From Tyzzerella sp. (lineage in GTDB: Bacteria; Bacillota; Clostridia; Lachnospirales; Lachnospiraceae): a stretch of 64,000 nucleotides of DNA. Of this stretch, positions 1 to 9,939 are shown piece by piece (the stretch's first letter is position 1; each line of letters opens with the position of its first letter). Below the pieces are notes generated by a model. The model saw only the letters and a program-made list of their open reading frames with translations. It did no database searches and was not told the DNA's origin. A program made the translations under genes and the position numbers. Location: positions 1 to 64,000 of the forward strand of contig JAFQRJ010000010.1 in the NCBI GenBank assembly GCA_017410145.1, given 5' to 3'.

Positions 1-367
1 ATTTAAGCACTTGGTTGTTAGCATCATCTAGATCCGATGTATATTCCAATGTTCCTGTACTTGGACTCTGATTTCTCCATTTACCCGCATATTCTGAAGT
101 TGTTTCGAAATCTTGATATGCAACATAATTTGGAAGCGTCAAAGCAACGTTTTGTTGCTCCTGTACATCTACCGGATTTGATGAATCACTGTTATTGGTC
201 CAACCATCTGTGGTGTCAAACCCGCCATTCGTAATGAGATTCGTACTCTCTGCTGCCTGAACATCTGCTGCCTTTTCCGGTTCTGTCACTACTATCAACC
301 CCACAATCATGGAAACTGAAAGTAAAATACTCAGACACCGTTTCAAAAAAGTATGTTCTTTTTTCAT
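1..367 (-). CDS. Secreted protein with carbohydrate-binding-like N-terminus (3' end outside window)
   Basis: Only the first 122 codons are inside the window. The start is the ATG complementary to 365-367, preceded by an AAGGAGGG Shine-Dalgarno. The product begins with a positively charged, hydrophobic signal peptide and an AxA-type cleavage region near residue 40. It is followed by a stretch (NLITNGGFDTTDGW) typical of the first strand of CBM4/9-like beta-sandwich modules. The signal peptide and first about 70 residues are clearly paralogous to the start of the large anchored protein at 2233-5895. It lies 25 bp downstream of the GH35 gene and is probably the next gene of the same carbohydrate operon. 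The catalytic part, if any, is not visible. Confidence 0.8.
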   Translation of the reverse strand, partial: MKKEHTFLKRCLSILLSVSMIVGLIVVTEPEKAADVQAAESTNLITNGGFDTTDGWTNNSDSSNPVDVQEQQNVALTLPNYVAYQDFETTSEYAGKWRNQSPSTGTLEYTSDLDDANNQVLK

Positions 368-392
368 GTGTAATCCCTCCTTGTTTTTTACA

Positions 393-2228
393 CTACATAA
401 TTGTTTCCGGACCCTCATCTGTCTTCATCGAATCCAAAATATGATAGTCCTTAATAGAAATTACAGGATTTGATGAAGGCTTTTCATCAAATACGATAAT
501 CTCATTTTCATCTTTCAAAATGGCCCCTGGAAGATATAACGAACGCTGCGGTCCAATTTCCCAATACCTTCCAAGATTAAAACCATTTACTACTATAAAA
601 CCTTTTGTAAAGTTATCAGGATGAATAAAACAATCCTTCTTCTCTTCTGCTTTAAAGGTTCCTCTATAAAATATAGGTCTGTTCTCTACGACTTCCTTGT
701 CCGTTTTATATTCCAATCTTTCTAATTGTTCCATTGGAAGTGTATAGACATCCCAATTACACAGAATGTGACTTGGACCAAATTTCTGATACATGATTAC
801 ATGCTTTAGAATACCTTTTCGGTCTCCCTTATCCATTTCATGTCCGAAATTAACCCGTCCTTGATTCTCAACTAAAATATCTAATGTTCCACCTTCATCC
901 ATCCAGCCATCTACCTCTAGATAATCTTTTTCATCATTACGATGAATAATGCCGCGATAGATACCATTGAAATAAACAAGTGCGCGGTCTGCCACACCAT
1001 CAATCGCTAACATATGAATTCTTTCTGTTGGACAAACTTTCGTGCGATATAAGATATAGCCATAATTTTGTCCATAATATTCCATATTATGAAGATAGGA
1101 AGATGTATAATGGTTTCCAATTTGCGTAAGATTTTCAAACAGACCTGCTTTTTCCGTTAATTTTATATCACCAAGTGACATAAGGGGTACAGGTTCAGGT
1201 GTTGGCAGTTCCACACCTAAATGCTGACTCATGATTTTTTGCACTGCCTTATATTTTGGAGTAATTTCCCCCCATTCTGTAAGTAATGCATCATAATCAT
1301 AACTTGTTACATCCGGTAAATATGTATAACGTCGTTTTTGTTCCGGATGTTCGAGAAACATATTGGCACCATTAGTGAAACCAAAGTTTGTTCCTCCATG
1401 AAACATATAAAAAGAAAAACTCATGTTTTGTTCTAAATGCTTTTGAAGTTCTTCTGCAACATATTCTGTTTTATAAATTTGTGCCGGTCTTCCCCAATGA
1501 GAAAACATTCCGATCCAAAATTCCACGTGGAATGCCGGTGCATCTGGCTGACGTTTCCAAAGTGCATCTGTGTGCTCTGAATTCAGGACTCCATCTGTAT
1601 AGCCAAAATCCAATGCACAAAGACAACCATCTGCGTGTCCTCCGTCTAAGAACATTTGCATATGTCCATCTGATGTAAAAATAGGCACATCCACACCACA
1701 ATCAATCAACATATCAACACATTTGTTCATGTATTGTGTGCTATTTCCAAAAGAACCATATTCGTTCTCTGCTGCAATTAAAATGACGTTTCCACCATTT
1801 GTTTCTAAATAAGGTATAATATGTGGCATCAAGTGTCTAAAATACGTTCTCACATAATCCAAATATTCTCCCTCATCCGTACGAAATCTCATACGTTCAT
1901 CTGCAAGAAGCCACCCTGGCAAACCTCCAAACTCCCATTCAGCACAGATAAACGGGCCTGGCCGTACGATAACGTACAGCCCCAACTCCGTTGCTATTTG
2001 AATGAAACGCTCTATATCTAGACGACCGGTAAAATCATATTCTCCTTGATATGGTTCATGCAGATTCCATGCACAATATGTCTCTACTGTATTTAAACCA
2101 CAATTTTTTAATTTTAAAAGTAAATCATACCACTTATCCGGCATGCTACGGAAATAATGAATAGAACCGGCATGTATCTCGATTGGCTCATCGTTGATAT
2201 AAAATTGTCTGTCTTTCCATGTTACCAA
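393..2228 (-). CDS. Glycoside hydrolase family 35 beta-galactosidase, cytoplasmic
   Basis: Full-length GH35 protein of 611 residues. It has the N-terminal GSIHYFR strand (about 21-27), the AENEYG motif whose second Glu (about 156) is the expected acid/base, the HVEFWIG segment with the expected nucleophile Glu (about 236), and the FHGGTNFG motif near 290. The C-terminal third is the beta-rich region usual for the family. There is no signal peptide, so it should remove terminal beta-galactose from imported oligosaccharides in the cytoplasm. The only suitable start is TTG, four bases after the upstream stop codon with a GGGGGA ribosome site before it, which implies translational coupling. Family assignment is firm; the exact substrate is not known. 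Confidence 0.95.
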   Translation of the reverse strand: MVTWKDRQFYINDEPIEIHAGSIHYFRSMPDKWYDLLLKLKNCGLNTVETYCAWNLHEPYQGEYDFTGRLDIERFIQIATELGLYVIVRPGPFICAEWEFGGLPGWLLADERMRFRTDEGEYLDYVRTYFRHLMPHIIPYLETNGGNVILIAAENEYGSFGNSTQYMNKCVDMLIDCGVDVPIFTSDGHMQMFLDGGHADGCLCALDFGYTDGVLNSEHTDALWKRQPDAPAFHVEFWIGMFSHWGRPAQIYKTEYVAEELQKHLEQNMSFSFYMFHGGTNFGFTNGANMFLEHPEQKRRYTYLPDVTSYDYDALLTEWGEITPKYKAVQKIMSQHLGVELPTPEPVPLMSLGDIKLTEKAGLFENLTQIGNHYTSSYLHNMEYYGQNYGYILYRTKVCPTERIHMLAIDGVADRALVYFNGIYRGIIHRNDEKDYLEVDGWMDEGGTLDILVENQGRVNFGHEMDKGDRKGILKHVIMYQKFGPSHILCNWDVYTLPMEQLERLEYKTDKEVVENRPIFYRGTFKAEEKKDCFIHPDNFTKGFIVVNGFNLGRYWEIGPQRSLYLPGAILKDENEIIVFDEKPSSNPVISIKDYHILDSMKTDEGPETIM

Positions 2229-2232
2229 TTAA

Positions 2233-5200
2233 CTATTCCCCCTGCTCTTGTTTATTTTTTCGTTTCTTGTTAGCGATTATCAGTAAGATACATAATAAGG
2301 CTAATAAAACACCACTTCCAATTCCAATCACAATGATTGGTGTGTTGCTTGCATGGATAGATGAATTTGCACCTTCATCATCTGCCTCATCATGATATTG
2401 GATATTTTCTATCGCATAGTTCTTATCATCTTCAGCTGGTGCTACGATTTCTTCTTTCTGCTGCGAAACAACATCCTTCTGTTCCTCTGAAGATTCTGCC
2501 TTATTTTGATTATCTGCAACTGTTTCATTCTCCGCCATGAGGTCATAGTCTGTTGTAAATGTTTTGTCGATTATCCATTCATCATTTGCATCACGTATTA
2601 GTCTTACTTGATTTGCAATCTTAATTGGCTGTGTAGAGTTACAAGTTGCATCTGCACATAGAATCGTTCCTGCATCAATCTGCAACGCATCTAATTCGTG
2701 CAATCGTAATCCATCCATGTAGAACATATTGCCTGTGATAGAATAAGCCGCAATCTCACTTGTATAATTATATTTACCCGCATTTGTCTCTGTTACGCCT
2801 CGTAAGATAGTGCCTGTTGCAGTCGTCCAATCGCCATAGATATCATCTATTTCCTTCCCGCCTGATAATATGACCTTGAAGATGGCTGCACTGCCTTTGA
2901 CACAATCAAATACTATCTTCACTTCCAACGGTTCTTGTTTGCTGATTTCTTCCATATAATCCGCATCTAACCAAGATTCACCTTCCTTTATAACACTCAC
3001 TTTGCGTGTAAGCTTGTATGGCTGGCCTTCTGTATTCTTCGCCCATGTTCCTGTTACAACCGGTGTCAATTTTGTGCCTTTCTTAAGTTCAAAACTCTCG
3101 GTTGGATATCCTGCTCTTCCATCTACAGGAACTGCATTAAAACAATGTGGGTAAATAAAAAATGCATTGTTGTCAGGATAATATTCAAACAAAATCTGTG
3201 TTTCTTCACCGTCAATCACAGCATCTGCACGATAAAATCCTGCTTCAGGTTTTTGATTAGAGTCCATCGTCCATGTAAACATAAAGGAATCGTTTATTAT
3301 CTTGTCAAAAGCAATTGTCAAATCCAAAGCATCTTTCTCAACCGGTTTGTTCCCCTGTTCGTAAATAACCTGATTTATCAAATCAATTTCATAATCCTTA
3401 TCGAATTGAATTACGGTCTTGCCATCCTGCGCGACAAACTCTGTATCTTTGTCAATCAAAAGTGTTTCCCTTGCTCCATCTGTATAGAAGAACACTTCCC
3501 CATTGCCTGGAAAATAAACCACATGTTCATTATCACTTCCATCTGCCTTCAAAATTCCTGTCGCTGTGATGTCAGCAGTCTTGATTTCATCTGGTCCACT
3601 AATTATGACACTAAACACTTGGTTTTCCATTCCTGGATTATAAATTCCCATCGCATTTCCTAGGGCAACTACAATTGGTTCTGTCGGTTCGTCCTGTCCC
3701 GGTCCATCTGGTGGCGTCTGTTCGCCTTCCACTTCCCAACCAGTATCAGTCTTTACAACGACCAAATCTTCCGCTATCTTTAAAGTCTGACCTCCTTCTA
3801 CTGCTGTTGACCATCCTGTTGTATTTGGGTCGATCTGCTGCAATAGAGTGTCTTTTTCAATCTCAAATTTCGTAGTAGGTTCTTGTTTTGTTGGATCAAT
3901 AAGCCCAAAGAAATTAACCCAGATTACAAAACCGTCTGCTGTCTTTTCCAATGGTACTTCAAATTCCGTGTCATCCACTTTCACAGTTGCCTTGTAATAA
4001 CTTCCTGTCACAGTTGAAATGTTACTTGATGTAAAATACCAACTATTGTCAACTTCTACCATTTTATATCCCAGATCAATTGTTGGCAATTCTGGTGGTG
4101 TTGGTTCAGGTGCTTTATATTCCTGCCATACTCCACCCGTATATACCACTCGTAATGTATTACTGATAACTACACTATTTCTACTTGTATCTTCTACACC
4201 TGTATTAACGTCAATAGGTGCCATTACAGCATTTTCTGCAATTTCAAAACTTGTCGTCGGTGTGGTTCCTCCGAAATTTGTAAATTCCCATATGGCAAGT
4301 CCATTTGGATACCAGCTTTGCGGATATTCAATAATGACATCTGCCGTTGCATTATCATCAATTTTTATCGGAACCTTGTAATGACCGCTTTCAATCTTAG
4401 AAATATCATCCACTGTAAAATACCAACCACCATTATAATTATCAAAAGAAAGTTCTACACTTTGTAATTCTGGTTGTACAGCAGCTCTTTCTTTTAGCAC
4501 AACATCATCAAGAAATACTATGCCCTCTCCTGTTTTGTTAAATCGAATGCTCGACACATCTGATGTCGCAGTAAATGTGCCAGATATGGTATTCCAATCG
4601 GTTATGCTCTCACTTTCACTGTTATGATTCCAAATAGCATTTTCCCCTGCTCCAAAACCGACTTCAAAATCATTTCCGGTTGCATCTGTTTTAACAGCAA
4701 AAGAATATTCATATGTTTTTCCTGACTGAATTGCTACTGGATATGTCACTTCTGTCATGTTTTTCATCACAAGAACATTATCTAGTTCCGCATCCAAACA
4801 AGTTCCGATACCCTCGGTATAGGTTCTAGCCACTCGCTCTGTCTCAGCCACAAAATCATCAATATAAATTTCTCCGCTTCCACCAACACACTGAAATACT
4901 AGGTGTCCTGCATTTCCTGACGGCACTGTATAACTCATCTCACGTGTTGCCCATGTAGTGGTTGCTGTCTGCCATGTATAAAACGGAACTGCATTTGAGA
5001 GCCCTTCATCTCCGCAGAACAAATGGAAGGAGACATTCGTGGAACCCTTGATATCAAAACTGATTTGATAGGTTGTACCTGCCGTAAGTCCAGATAACAC
5101 ATGGAATACTTTCCCATTAGTCACATTGGAAATCTTTAAAACTTTATTTTCGTTTTCCTCTACAATTGCTGTCGGAAGACTATGTACGCTTCCCCAAAGT

Positions 5201-5895
5201 TCAGCATTTCCTGATTCAAAATCACTATTTGAAATAACATTCGTTAATTCGGTTTTTACTTTTTCTTGAGTAACCGAAAAATTATCAATATACATCTCTC
5301 CACTTCCACCAACACATTGGAATACAAGATGTCCGGCATTGCCCGTTGGCACTGTGTAACTCATCTCATGTGTTGTCCATGTAGTGGTTGCTGTCTGCCA
5401 TGTATAAAATGGATCCGCATTACTTAAGCCTTCATCTCCACAGAATAAATGAAAAGAAATGCTTGATGAACCCTTGATAGCAAAACTAATCTGAAATGTC
5501 TCGCCTGCGGTAAGCCCGGATAAAACATGAAATACTTTTCCGTTAGTCACATTGGGAATCTTTAAAACTTTATTTCCGCTTTCCTCTACAATTGCCATTG
5601 GAAGGCTATGTACGCTTCCCCACAAGTCCGCACTTCCTGATTCAAAATCACCATTTGAAATGTATTCTTTCACTTCTTTATCTTGAACTGCCTGCTGCAT
5701 AGACACTTCAATAGGGGTTGATACATCACTGTTATTCATCCAACCTTCTGTAGTGTCAAAACCACCATTTGCAATTAAATTTTCTGTGTCACTCGCTTGT
5801 GCCTGATTTGGCTCCGAGATTGTTATCATGCCGACTACAAGTGCAATTGATAAGATTACACACAAAACACGTTTTAATAAATTTTGTCCCTTCAT
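2233..5895 (-). CDS. Large surface-anchored multimodular protein with duplicated carbohydrate-binding-like domains
   Basis: A 1220-residue exported protein. The start chosen is the ATG at 5895 (AAAGGAGAG eight bases upstream), ten codons inside the longest frame. Visible modules: signal peptide to about residue 35; a short paralogous 'NGGFDTTEGW' stretch; two near-identical CBM-like beta-sandwich repeats at about 75-215 and 220-360, each opening with NGDFESG or NSDFESG and holding SFHLFCGDEGLSNA; a third diverged CBM-like domain to about 480; then several WYFT-containing repeats to about 1080. It ends with a single membrane helix (about 1183-1205) and a Lys/Arg-rich cytoplasmic tail, so it is membrane rather than sortase anchored. 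No catalytic domain is recognised. It sits between the DUF4838 lipoprotein and GH35 genes and probably captures polysaccharide at the cell surface. Confidence 0.85.
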   Translation of the reverse strand: MKGQNLLKRVLCVILSIALVVGMITISEPNQAQASDTENLIANGGFDTTEGWMNNSDVSTPIEVSMQQAVQDKEVKEYISNGDFESGSADLWGSVHSLPMAIVEESGNKVLKIPNVTNGKVFHVLSGLTAGETFQISFAIKGSSSISFHLFCGDEGLSNADPFYTWQTATTTWTTHEMSYTVPTGNAGHLVFQCVGGSGEMYIDNFSVTQEKVKTELTNVISNSDFESGNAELWGSVHSLPTAIVEENENKVLKISNVTNGKVFHVLSGLTAGTTYQISFDIKGSTNVSFHLFCGDEGLSNAVPFYTWQTATTTWATREMSYTVPSGNAGHLVFQCVGGSGEIYIDDFVAETERVARTYTEGIGTCLDAELDNVLVMKNMTEVTYPVAIQSGKTYEYSFAVKTDATGNDFEVGFGAGENAIWNHNSESESITDWNTISGTFTATSDVSSIRFNKTGEGIVFLDDVVLKERAAVQPELQSVELSFDNYNGGWYFTVDDISKIESGHYKVPIKIDDNATADVIIEYPQSWYPNGLAIWEFTNFGGTTPTTSFEIAENAVMAPIDVNTGVEDTSRNSVVISNTLRVVYTGGVWQEYKAPEPTPPELPTIDLGYKMVEVDNSWYFTSSNISTVTGSYYKATVKVDDTEFEVPLEKTADGFVIWVNFFGLIDPTKQEPTTKFEIEKDTLLQQIDPNTTGWSTAVEGGQTLKIAEDLVVVKTDTGWEVEGEQTPPDGPGQDEPTEPIVVALGNAMGIYNPGMENQVFSVIISGPDEIKTADITATGILKADGSDNEHVVYFPGNGEVFFYTDGARETLLIDKDTEFVAQDGKTVIQFDKDYEIDLINQVIYEQGNKPVEKDALDLTIAFDKIINDSFMFTWTMDSNQKPEAGFYRADAVIDGEETQILFEYYPDNNAFFIYPHCFNAVPVDGRAGYPTESFELKKGTKLTPVVTGTWAKNTEGQPYKLTRKVSVIKEGESWLDADYMEEISKQEPLEVKIVFDCVKGSAAIFKVILSGGKEIDDIYGDWTTATGTILRGVTETNAGKYNYTSEIAAYSITGNMFYMDGLRLHELDALQIDAGTILCADATCNSTQPIKIANQVRLIRDANDEWIIDKTFTTDYDLMAENETVADNQNKAESSEEQKDVVSQQKEEIVAPAEDDKNYAIENIQYHDEADDEGANSSIHASNTPIIVIGIGSGVLLALLCILLIIANKKRKNKQEQGE
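4850..5690 (-). repeat. In-gene tandem duplication of a CBM-like module
   Basis: Two head-to-tail copies of about 420 bp (approximately 4850-5265 and 5270-5690) inside the large anchored protein gene. They are still visibly similar at DNA level, with long shared blocks, for example around the codons for FHLFCGDEGLSNA and for HLVFQCVGGSGE. This points to fairly recent duplication of one carbohydrate-binding-like module. Confidence 0.8.
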
Positions 5896-5909
5896 AATAA
5901 CTCTCCTTT

Positions 5910-7856
5910 CTATTGAATACCCCAATCAGACCACAATTCTTGAATATTTCCATTCTCACGATATGTTACAAGCCCAAGACGCTCAAAGTCATAACGGAAC
6001 TCTTTACGTGCTTCCATAAGAGCAGCTTCTGTATACTCTGTGTAATAGATTGAAAGCATCAAATAACGGAACTGCATACTCTCTAGTAAAATTCGGTTAT
6101 AAAGAACAGTGTATCGTTCCGGATTTGTTTCTCGTAATGGTTCAATATCTTCATATGCTTCTTCAATCAAATCCATATATGAACAAAGCTGATTATATGT
6201 CCAATAAGTAGAATCAACCAAATTGTCAGATATGTAACCAGTTGCTCCTAAATTCGCATATACATGGTTAATCCACTCACGTTCTTGATTAAACAAGTCT
6301 TGCATTGTATCTGATGCATCTTCAAAATAATTATCAAAGAAATCATTAATGAGTTCATTCATATTGAGCGCATTATTCCACTGCAATTTGCTCATTACAT
6401 ATGCCTTCAGACGACTAAAACCTGTATTTATATTTTTTTGATACATATCTGTCTGATCTAACAGCATGGTCGTTCCATTATCCAATAATAATTGATAATT
6501 CTGTTGCATTACTTCTACTGTATCAAAGAATAACAAACCACTTTGTGGAAGCAAAGAATAGGTCCATGCGTATAAATTTTTACTGAGTGATGCCCATCCA
6601 AGCACCTGTCCATGTGGCTTTGTTACATCTGAAACTTCAGCATTCGTAAACGGTATATCATATTCTGCTTTAATTGGTGCAAACATGACTCCTGAACGTT
6701 CATTTAACACAACGTTTTCATCAATAGGCTTCCATTGTTTTGTTTCTTCATCATATGTTGCCGGTGGATTGACCGTTGCATAATATGCAAATATAACCAA
6801 ATGTGTCGGCTCTTCTCCCGGGCGGTTTTCTGCAAACCATGCATCAACATCTTTTTGAACCTTGTTCACAAATTGAATAATGGTTGCAGAATCTGTTCCA
6901 TATTTTTCTTTGTTTGCAGAACATGCTTCACAAGTACACCAATCATGATTGTCTTCCATGCCCATCAGCATATTCGGTGCGTCAGAGTCTTTGATTAATG
7001 CAATTAGATTTTTAGTGTATTCCGCACGCATTTCATCATTGGAATAGCAAAGTTGTGCAGGTTTCTCTGCCTCGTTTTCTCCTACTCCAGTCCATACTGT
7101 CTCCGAAAACCAGTCTTTGTACTTGTCTGATTTCCAATCATAAACAGTCGGGGCAATAATTTTCATACTGTTATGTGTCAAATGTCCTGTCACAAAAATT
7201 TCTTCTGTTTCATTGAAACGCATGCGATGACTGATAGTTGGATTATAAATAATCTCACCATAGTTACCTTCACGCCAATCAAAATCCGGTACAACTGATA
7301 AATCGTATGCAAGCATTTTTGCATTCTTAGTCTCTGTTAATCGAATTTCATCGGCTGCATAGAATTCATAATCAAATGCATAATACAAGAATTCATATAC
7401 TGCATTTCTAGTTCCGATATCCGAATATCCACGAAGATATACATCATCGTCAATTTGTTTGATTACAAAACCGTTATATTTTAATTCTTCATAGGTCGGT
7501 GTCACTTTAGCTACATCTGCTGCCATGGTTGCACCTACAAAAATATATTTCCCTGTTTCAAAATCATCCGTTTCTTCCACTATAGAAAGTTTTGCTCCTG
7601 ATGCTCCGTGAATAAAGTATTGCAATTCATTTGCAGCAAAAATTTCATTTTCTGTGGCATTTGCTGGATAAACAATGACGTAATCACTTGTTCCGTCTTT
7701 AATAAAATCGATCTTTGTTTCTTCAATAATTGGTTTAGTATTTTGTTTGCTGTCGCTACTTACTATATTGCTTTCCTTAGAGCAGCCTATAAGACAGCCT
7801 GCCATCAAACTCACGATGATTACGCAGGACAATATCTTTTTATTTATCTTCATCAT
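5910..7856 (-). CDS. DUF4838-type lipoprotein, possible glycoside hydrolase
   Basis: A 648-residue lipoprotein: the N-terminus is a signal peptide ending in a lipobox (LIGC, Cys about 25). The body resembles DUF4838 proteins, which are distantly related to the alpha/beta N-domain plus TIM-barrel architecture of GH20/GH67-type enzymes. Residues 55-120 resemble the non-catalytic N-domain (ATENEIFAANELQYF). Further on come the VPDFDWREGNYG stretch, a DNHDWCTCEAC Cys motif near 305-315, and a barrel-like region ending in helices. Its ATG overlaps the stop codon of the upstream gene (ATGA), so translation is coupled; a second ATG follows at once. The context is a sugar-uptake operon, so it most likely acts on an oligosaccharide outside the membrane. 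Catalytic activity is inferred, not shown. Confidence 0.75.
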   Translation of the reverse strand: MMKINKKILSCVIIVSLMAGCLIGCSKESNIVSSDSKQNTKPIIEETKIDFIKDGTSDYVIVYPANATENEIFAANELQYFIHGASGAKLSIVEETDDFETGKYIFVGATMAADVAKVTPTYEELKYNGFVIKQIDDDVYLRGYSDIGTRNAVYEFLYYAFDYEFYAADEIRLTETKNAKMLAYDLSVVPDFDWREGNYGEIIYNPTISHRMRFNETEEIFVTGHLTHNSMKIIAPTVYDWKSDKYKDWFSETVWTGVGENEAEKPAQLCYSNDEMRAEYTKNLIALIKDSDAPNMLMGMEDNHDWCTCEACSANKEKYGTDSATIIQFVNKVQKDVDAWFAENRPGEEPTHLVIFAYYATVNPPATYDEETKQWKPIDENVVLNERSGVMFAPIKAEYDIPFTNAEVSDVTKPHGQVLGWASLSKNLYAWTYSLLPQSGLLFFDTVEVMQQNYQLLLDNGTTMLLDQTDMYQKNINTGFSRLKAYVMSKLQWNNALNMNELINDFFDNYFEDASDTMQDLFNQEREWINHVYANLGATGYISDNLVDSTYWTYNQLCSYMDLIEEAYEDIEPLRETNPERYTVLYNRILLESMQFRYLMLSIYYTEYTEAALMEARKEFRYDFERLGLVTYRENGNIQELWSDWGIQ

Positions 7857-9070
7857 TTACTGCTCCCTTCTACATAAATGTTTGTCACTAAACGACCAAT
7901 GTTACCGCTTTCATCTTGTGCGCAAAATGTGATAACATATTCACCAGGTGTAGTAGGTATGAAACTCGCTTTTTCACACGTCATGTATCCTTCCGGGTGC
8001 AACACATTAGTCCATGTGATAAATTCTCCAGTTATATTATCGTTAATTTTTAGTTCTGGAAATACAACCGCTTCACCTAATGTTACCTTTTTAGTCATTT
8101 CTTTCTTAAATTGGATGACCGGTGTTCCTTTATCCTTAACATTGATTTGATAACCCATACCACGTGTCTCATTTATTCCATCTGATGCTATGTAGACAAC
8201 GCGATAGGTTCCATATTGTGAAAATTTAATTCTATATTCTTCATTACCATCCACTTTATCTAATAATGTTCCCGACTCATCTTTTATCACATTGCCTTCT
8301 GGATCCTGTACTGTTAATTTCAGTATTGTCTCATCACTAAACACATCAAACGCTGCCGCTTTTGGTAATGTAGCGATAGAATTATGCACCATGTTGGTTT
8401 GACCTGTTGGAATACAAAGCGTAGGTTCCACATTGTCTATTGCGTAATTCTTTCCAAATGGTTGCTCATTGATAGCATTAATACTGAAGGTTGCTCCAGC
8501 CTTACCTGTCACAACAAATTTCAAGTTAACTCCCTTAGATGCAAACCCGTTAAAGTCTTTTCCATTAGTGCAGCTATTTGCTGTCATCTGGTATGCTTCT
8601 AAAGCATCAGTAAAGGTATTTGTATTCTCATTAAACTTGAGTGAAATAGGCGTATCATTTTTCAGATAGGTTGCACCTTCGGTCAGATATGACCGAGTTT
8701 CATCATTATACCTAACAACAGTGTTTTGTTTATTTAATTTAATAAAATTAACTTTAACGCTACAATCTTCATCTTGCGAATCAGTTAGAATAACTGTCAG
8801 TTGATTTAATTTCTCGTCTCTATCATTTACACCGTTCCATAGAAACGAAAAACCGGAAGCCGCCAAAACATTTTTAAATTGAATGGTAGCTGTTTCTTCT
8901 GTTAATGTAATAAAAAGTGACTCTTCTTTTAGTTCTGCAGTGGCTCCTGTTAACTCAAAATAACTTAGCTGATCTACTTCTTTGCTATTCTCCGCAAAGG
9001 AAGTAGCTGCAACTCCAATAACAACCAACAAAAGCACTACAATTGTTGAGAGAATTTTCTTCTTTTTCAT
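7853..9070 (-). CDS. Secreted protein with C-terminal Ig-like domains, unknown function
   Basis: A 405-residue exported protein with a clear signal peptide (charged MKKKK, hydrophobic core, cleavage after SFA near residue 27). Residues 35-220 form a beta-rich domain without a family I can name. Residues about 235-315 and 320-400 look like two bacterial Ig-like/HYR-type domains (TYRVVYIASDGINET and GEYVITFCAQDESGN). No anchor or catalytic motif is seen. Its start codon overlaps the stop of the permease gene by one base (TAATG), and its stop overlaps the next gene, so it belongs tightly to the ABC-importer operon. It may be an extracellular glycan-binding accessory protein. Confidence 0.7.
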   Translation of the reverse strand: MKKKKILSTIVVLLLVVIGVAATSFAENSKEVDQLSYFELTGATAELKEESLFITLTEETATIQFKNVLAASGFSFLWNGVNDRDEKLNQLTVILTDSQDEDCSVKVNFIKLNKQNTVVRYNDETRSYLTEGATYLKNDTPISLKFNENTNTFTDALEAYQMTANSCTNGKDFNGFASKGVNLKFVVTGKAGATFSINAINEQPFGKNYAIDNVEPTLCIPTGQTNMVHNSIATLPKAAAFDVFSDETILKLTVQDPEGNVIKDESGTLLDKVDGNEEYRIKFSQYGTYRVVYIASDGINETRGMGYQINVKDKGTPVIQFKKEMTKKVTLGEAVVFPELKINDNITGEFITWTNVLHPEGYMTCEKASFIPTTPGEYVITFCAQDESGNIGRLVTNIYVEGSSK

Positions 9071-9939
9071 TATCCTTTAATACCTCCCACTTGTAGATTT
9101 TCTGTAAATTTTTCTGTAAAACATGCAAATAGAACTAAACTAGGAATACATAAAAGTACACATGCTGCCATTTGCATGGTTTCTGTTGTACTTGACAGTT
9201 CTGCAAAGTTCAATAAAGAAAGTGACAATGTCGGATAAGATGGAAGAAAATACATTGGAGTTGTATAATCCGACCAAAAATTAACAAAGGACAATATAAA
9301 TACAACTGACATGGTTGGCATTCCCATCGGCACCATGATTCTTGTAAATATCTGCATATTGCCTGCGCCATCCATATATGCTGCTTCTACATATTCATTT
9401 GGCAGACTCTTATACATTGAATGAAATAACAAGGTATATAATCCTACGAACCCAAATTTCAAAAACCACATACCTGGTATCGTATTATAGATACCGATTG
9501 TTTGGGACATCTGAATCTCAGAAACTGTCGTTCCTACAATTGGAAGTCCCATTAAAACATAAATCATTGAAATAATAAATCTACTAAATTTATATGGAAA
9601 CTTTGCAGTACAATACCCGACAATACATGGACAAATGCTAGCAGCTGCGGCACATCCTAACGAATATAGTGCTGAATTAAACAAAAGTCCATCAAAATAA
9701 AATGCTCCTGGTGTTCCGTCCGGCATGGTAACTGGATAATTAAACTGCACAAATACTTGCTTGAAATTATCCAATGTCCATTTGGAAACACCAAAAATAT
9801 TATCCGTAAAGCTTCCCCAGTCACGAAAAGCAGAATTAAGCGCCAACAAATATGGGTACAGTATTGCTGATGCATAAATCACAAGAAACACGCATATTAT
9901 CTTTGCGCCAACTGGTGTTTTTATCTTGTTTTTTCGCAT
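9070..9939 (-). CDS. Carbohydrate ABC transporter permease, MalG-like (CUT1)
   Basis: A 289-residue inner-membrane protein with six predicted membrane helices, starting with a short cytoplasmic tail (MRKNKIKTPVGAKI). The EAA loop that docks the ATPase is visible as YVEAAYMDGAGNMQIFTRIMVP near residue 185, as expected for MalG-type permeases. It pairs with the MalF-like permease whose 3' end it overlaps by 19 bp, and with the binding protein further upstream. No ATPase gene occurs in the operon; CUT1 systems in Firmicutes often share one MsmK-type ATPase encoded elsewhere. Confidence 0.93.
   Translation of the reverse strand: MRKNKIKTPVGAKIICVFLVIYASAILYPYLLALNSAFRDWGSFTDNIFGVSKWTLDNFKQVFVQFNYPVTMPDGTPGAFYFDGLLFNSALYSLGCAAAASICPCIVGYCTAKFPYKFSRFIISMIYVLMGLPIVGTTVSEIQMSQTIGIYNTIPGMWFLKFGFVGLYTLLFHSMYKSLPNEYVEAAYMDGAGNMQIFTRIMVPMGMPTMSVVFILSFVNFWSDYTTPMYFLPSYPTLSLSLLNFAELSSTTETMQMAACVLLCIPSLVLFACFTEKFTENLQVGGIKG

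Noticed and set aside
3145-3663. 172-codon plus-strand open frame
   Set aside because: It is antisense to the large anchored protein gene, has no ribosome site and encodes a Cys/Ile-rich, low-plausibility sequence.
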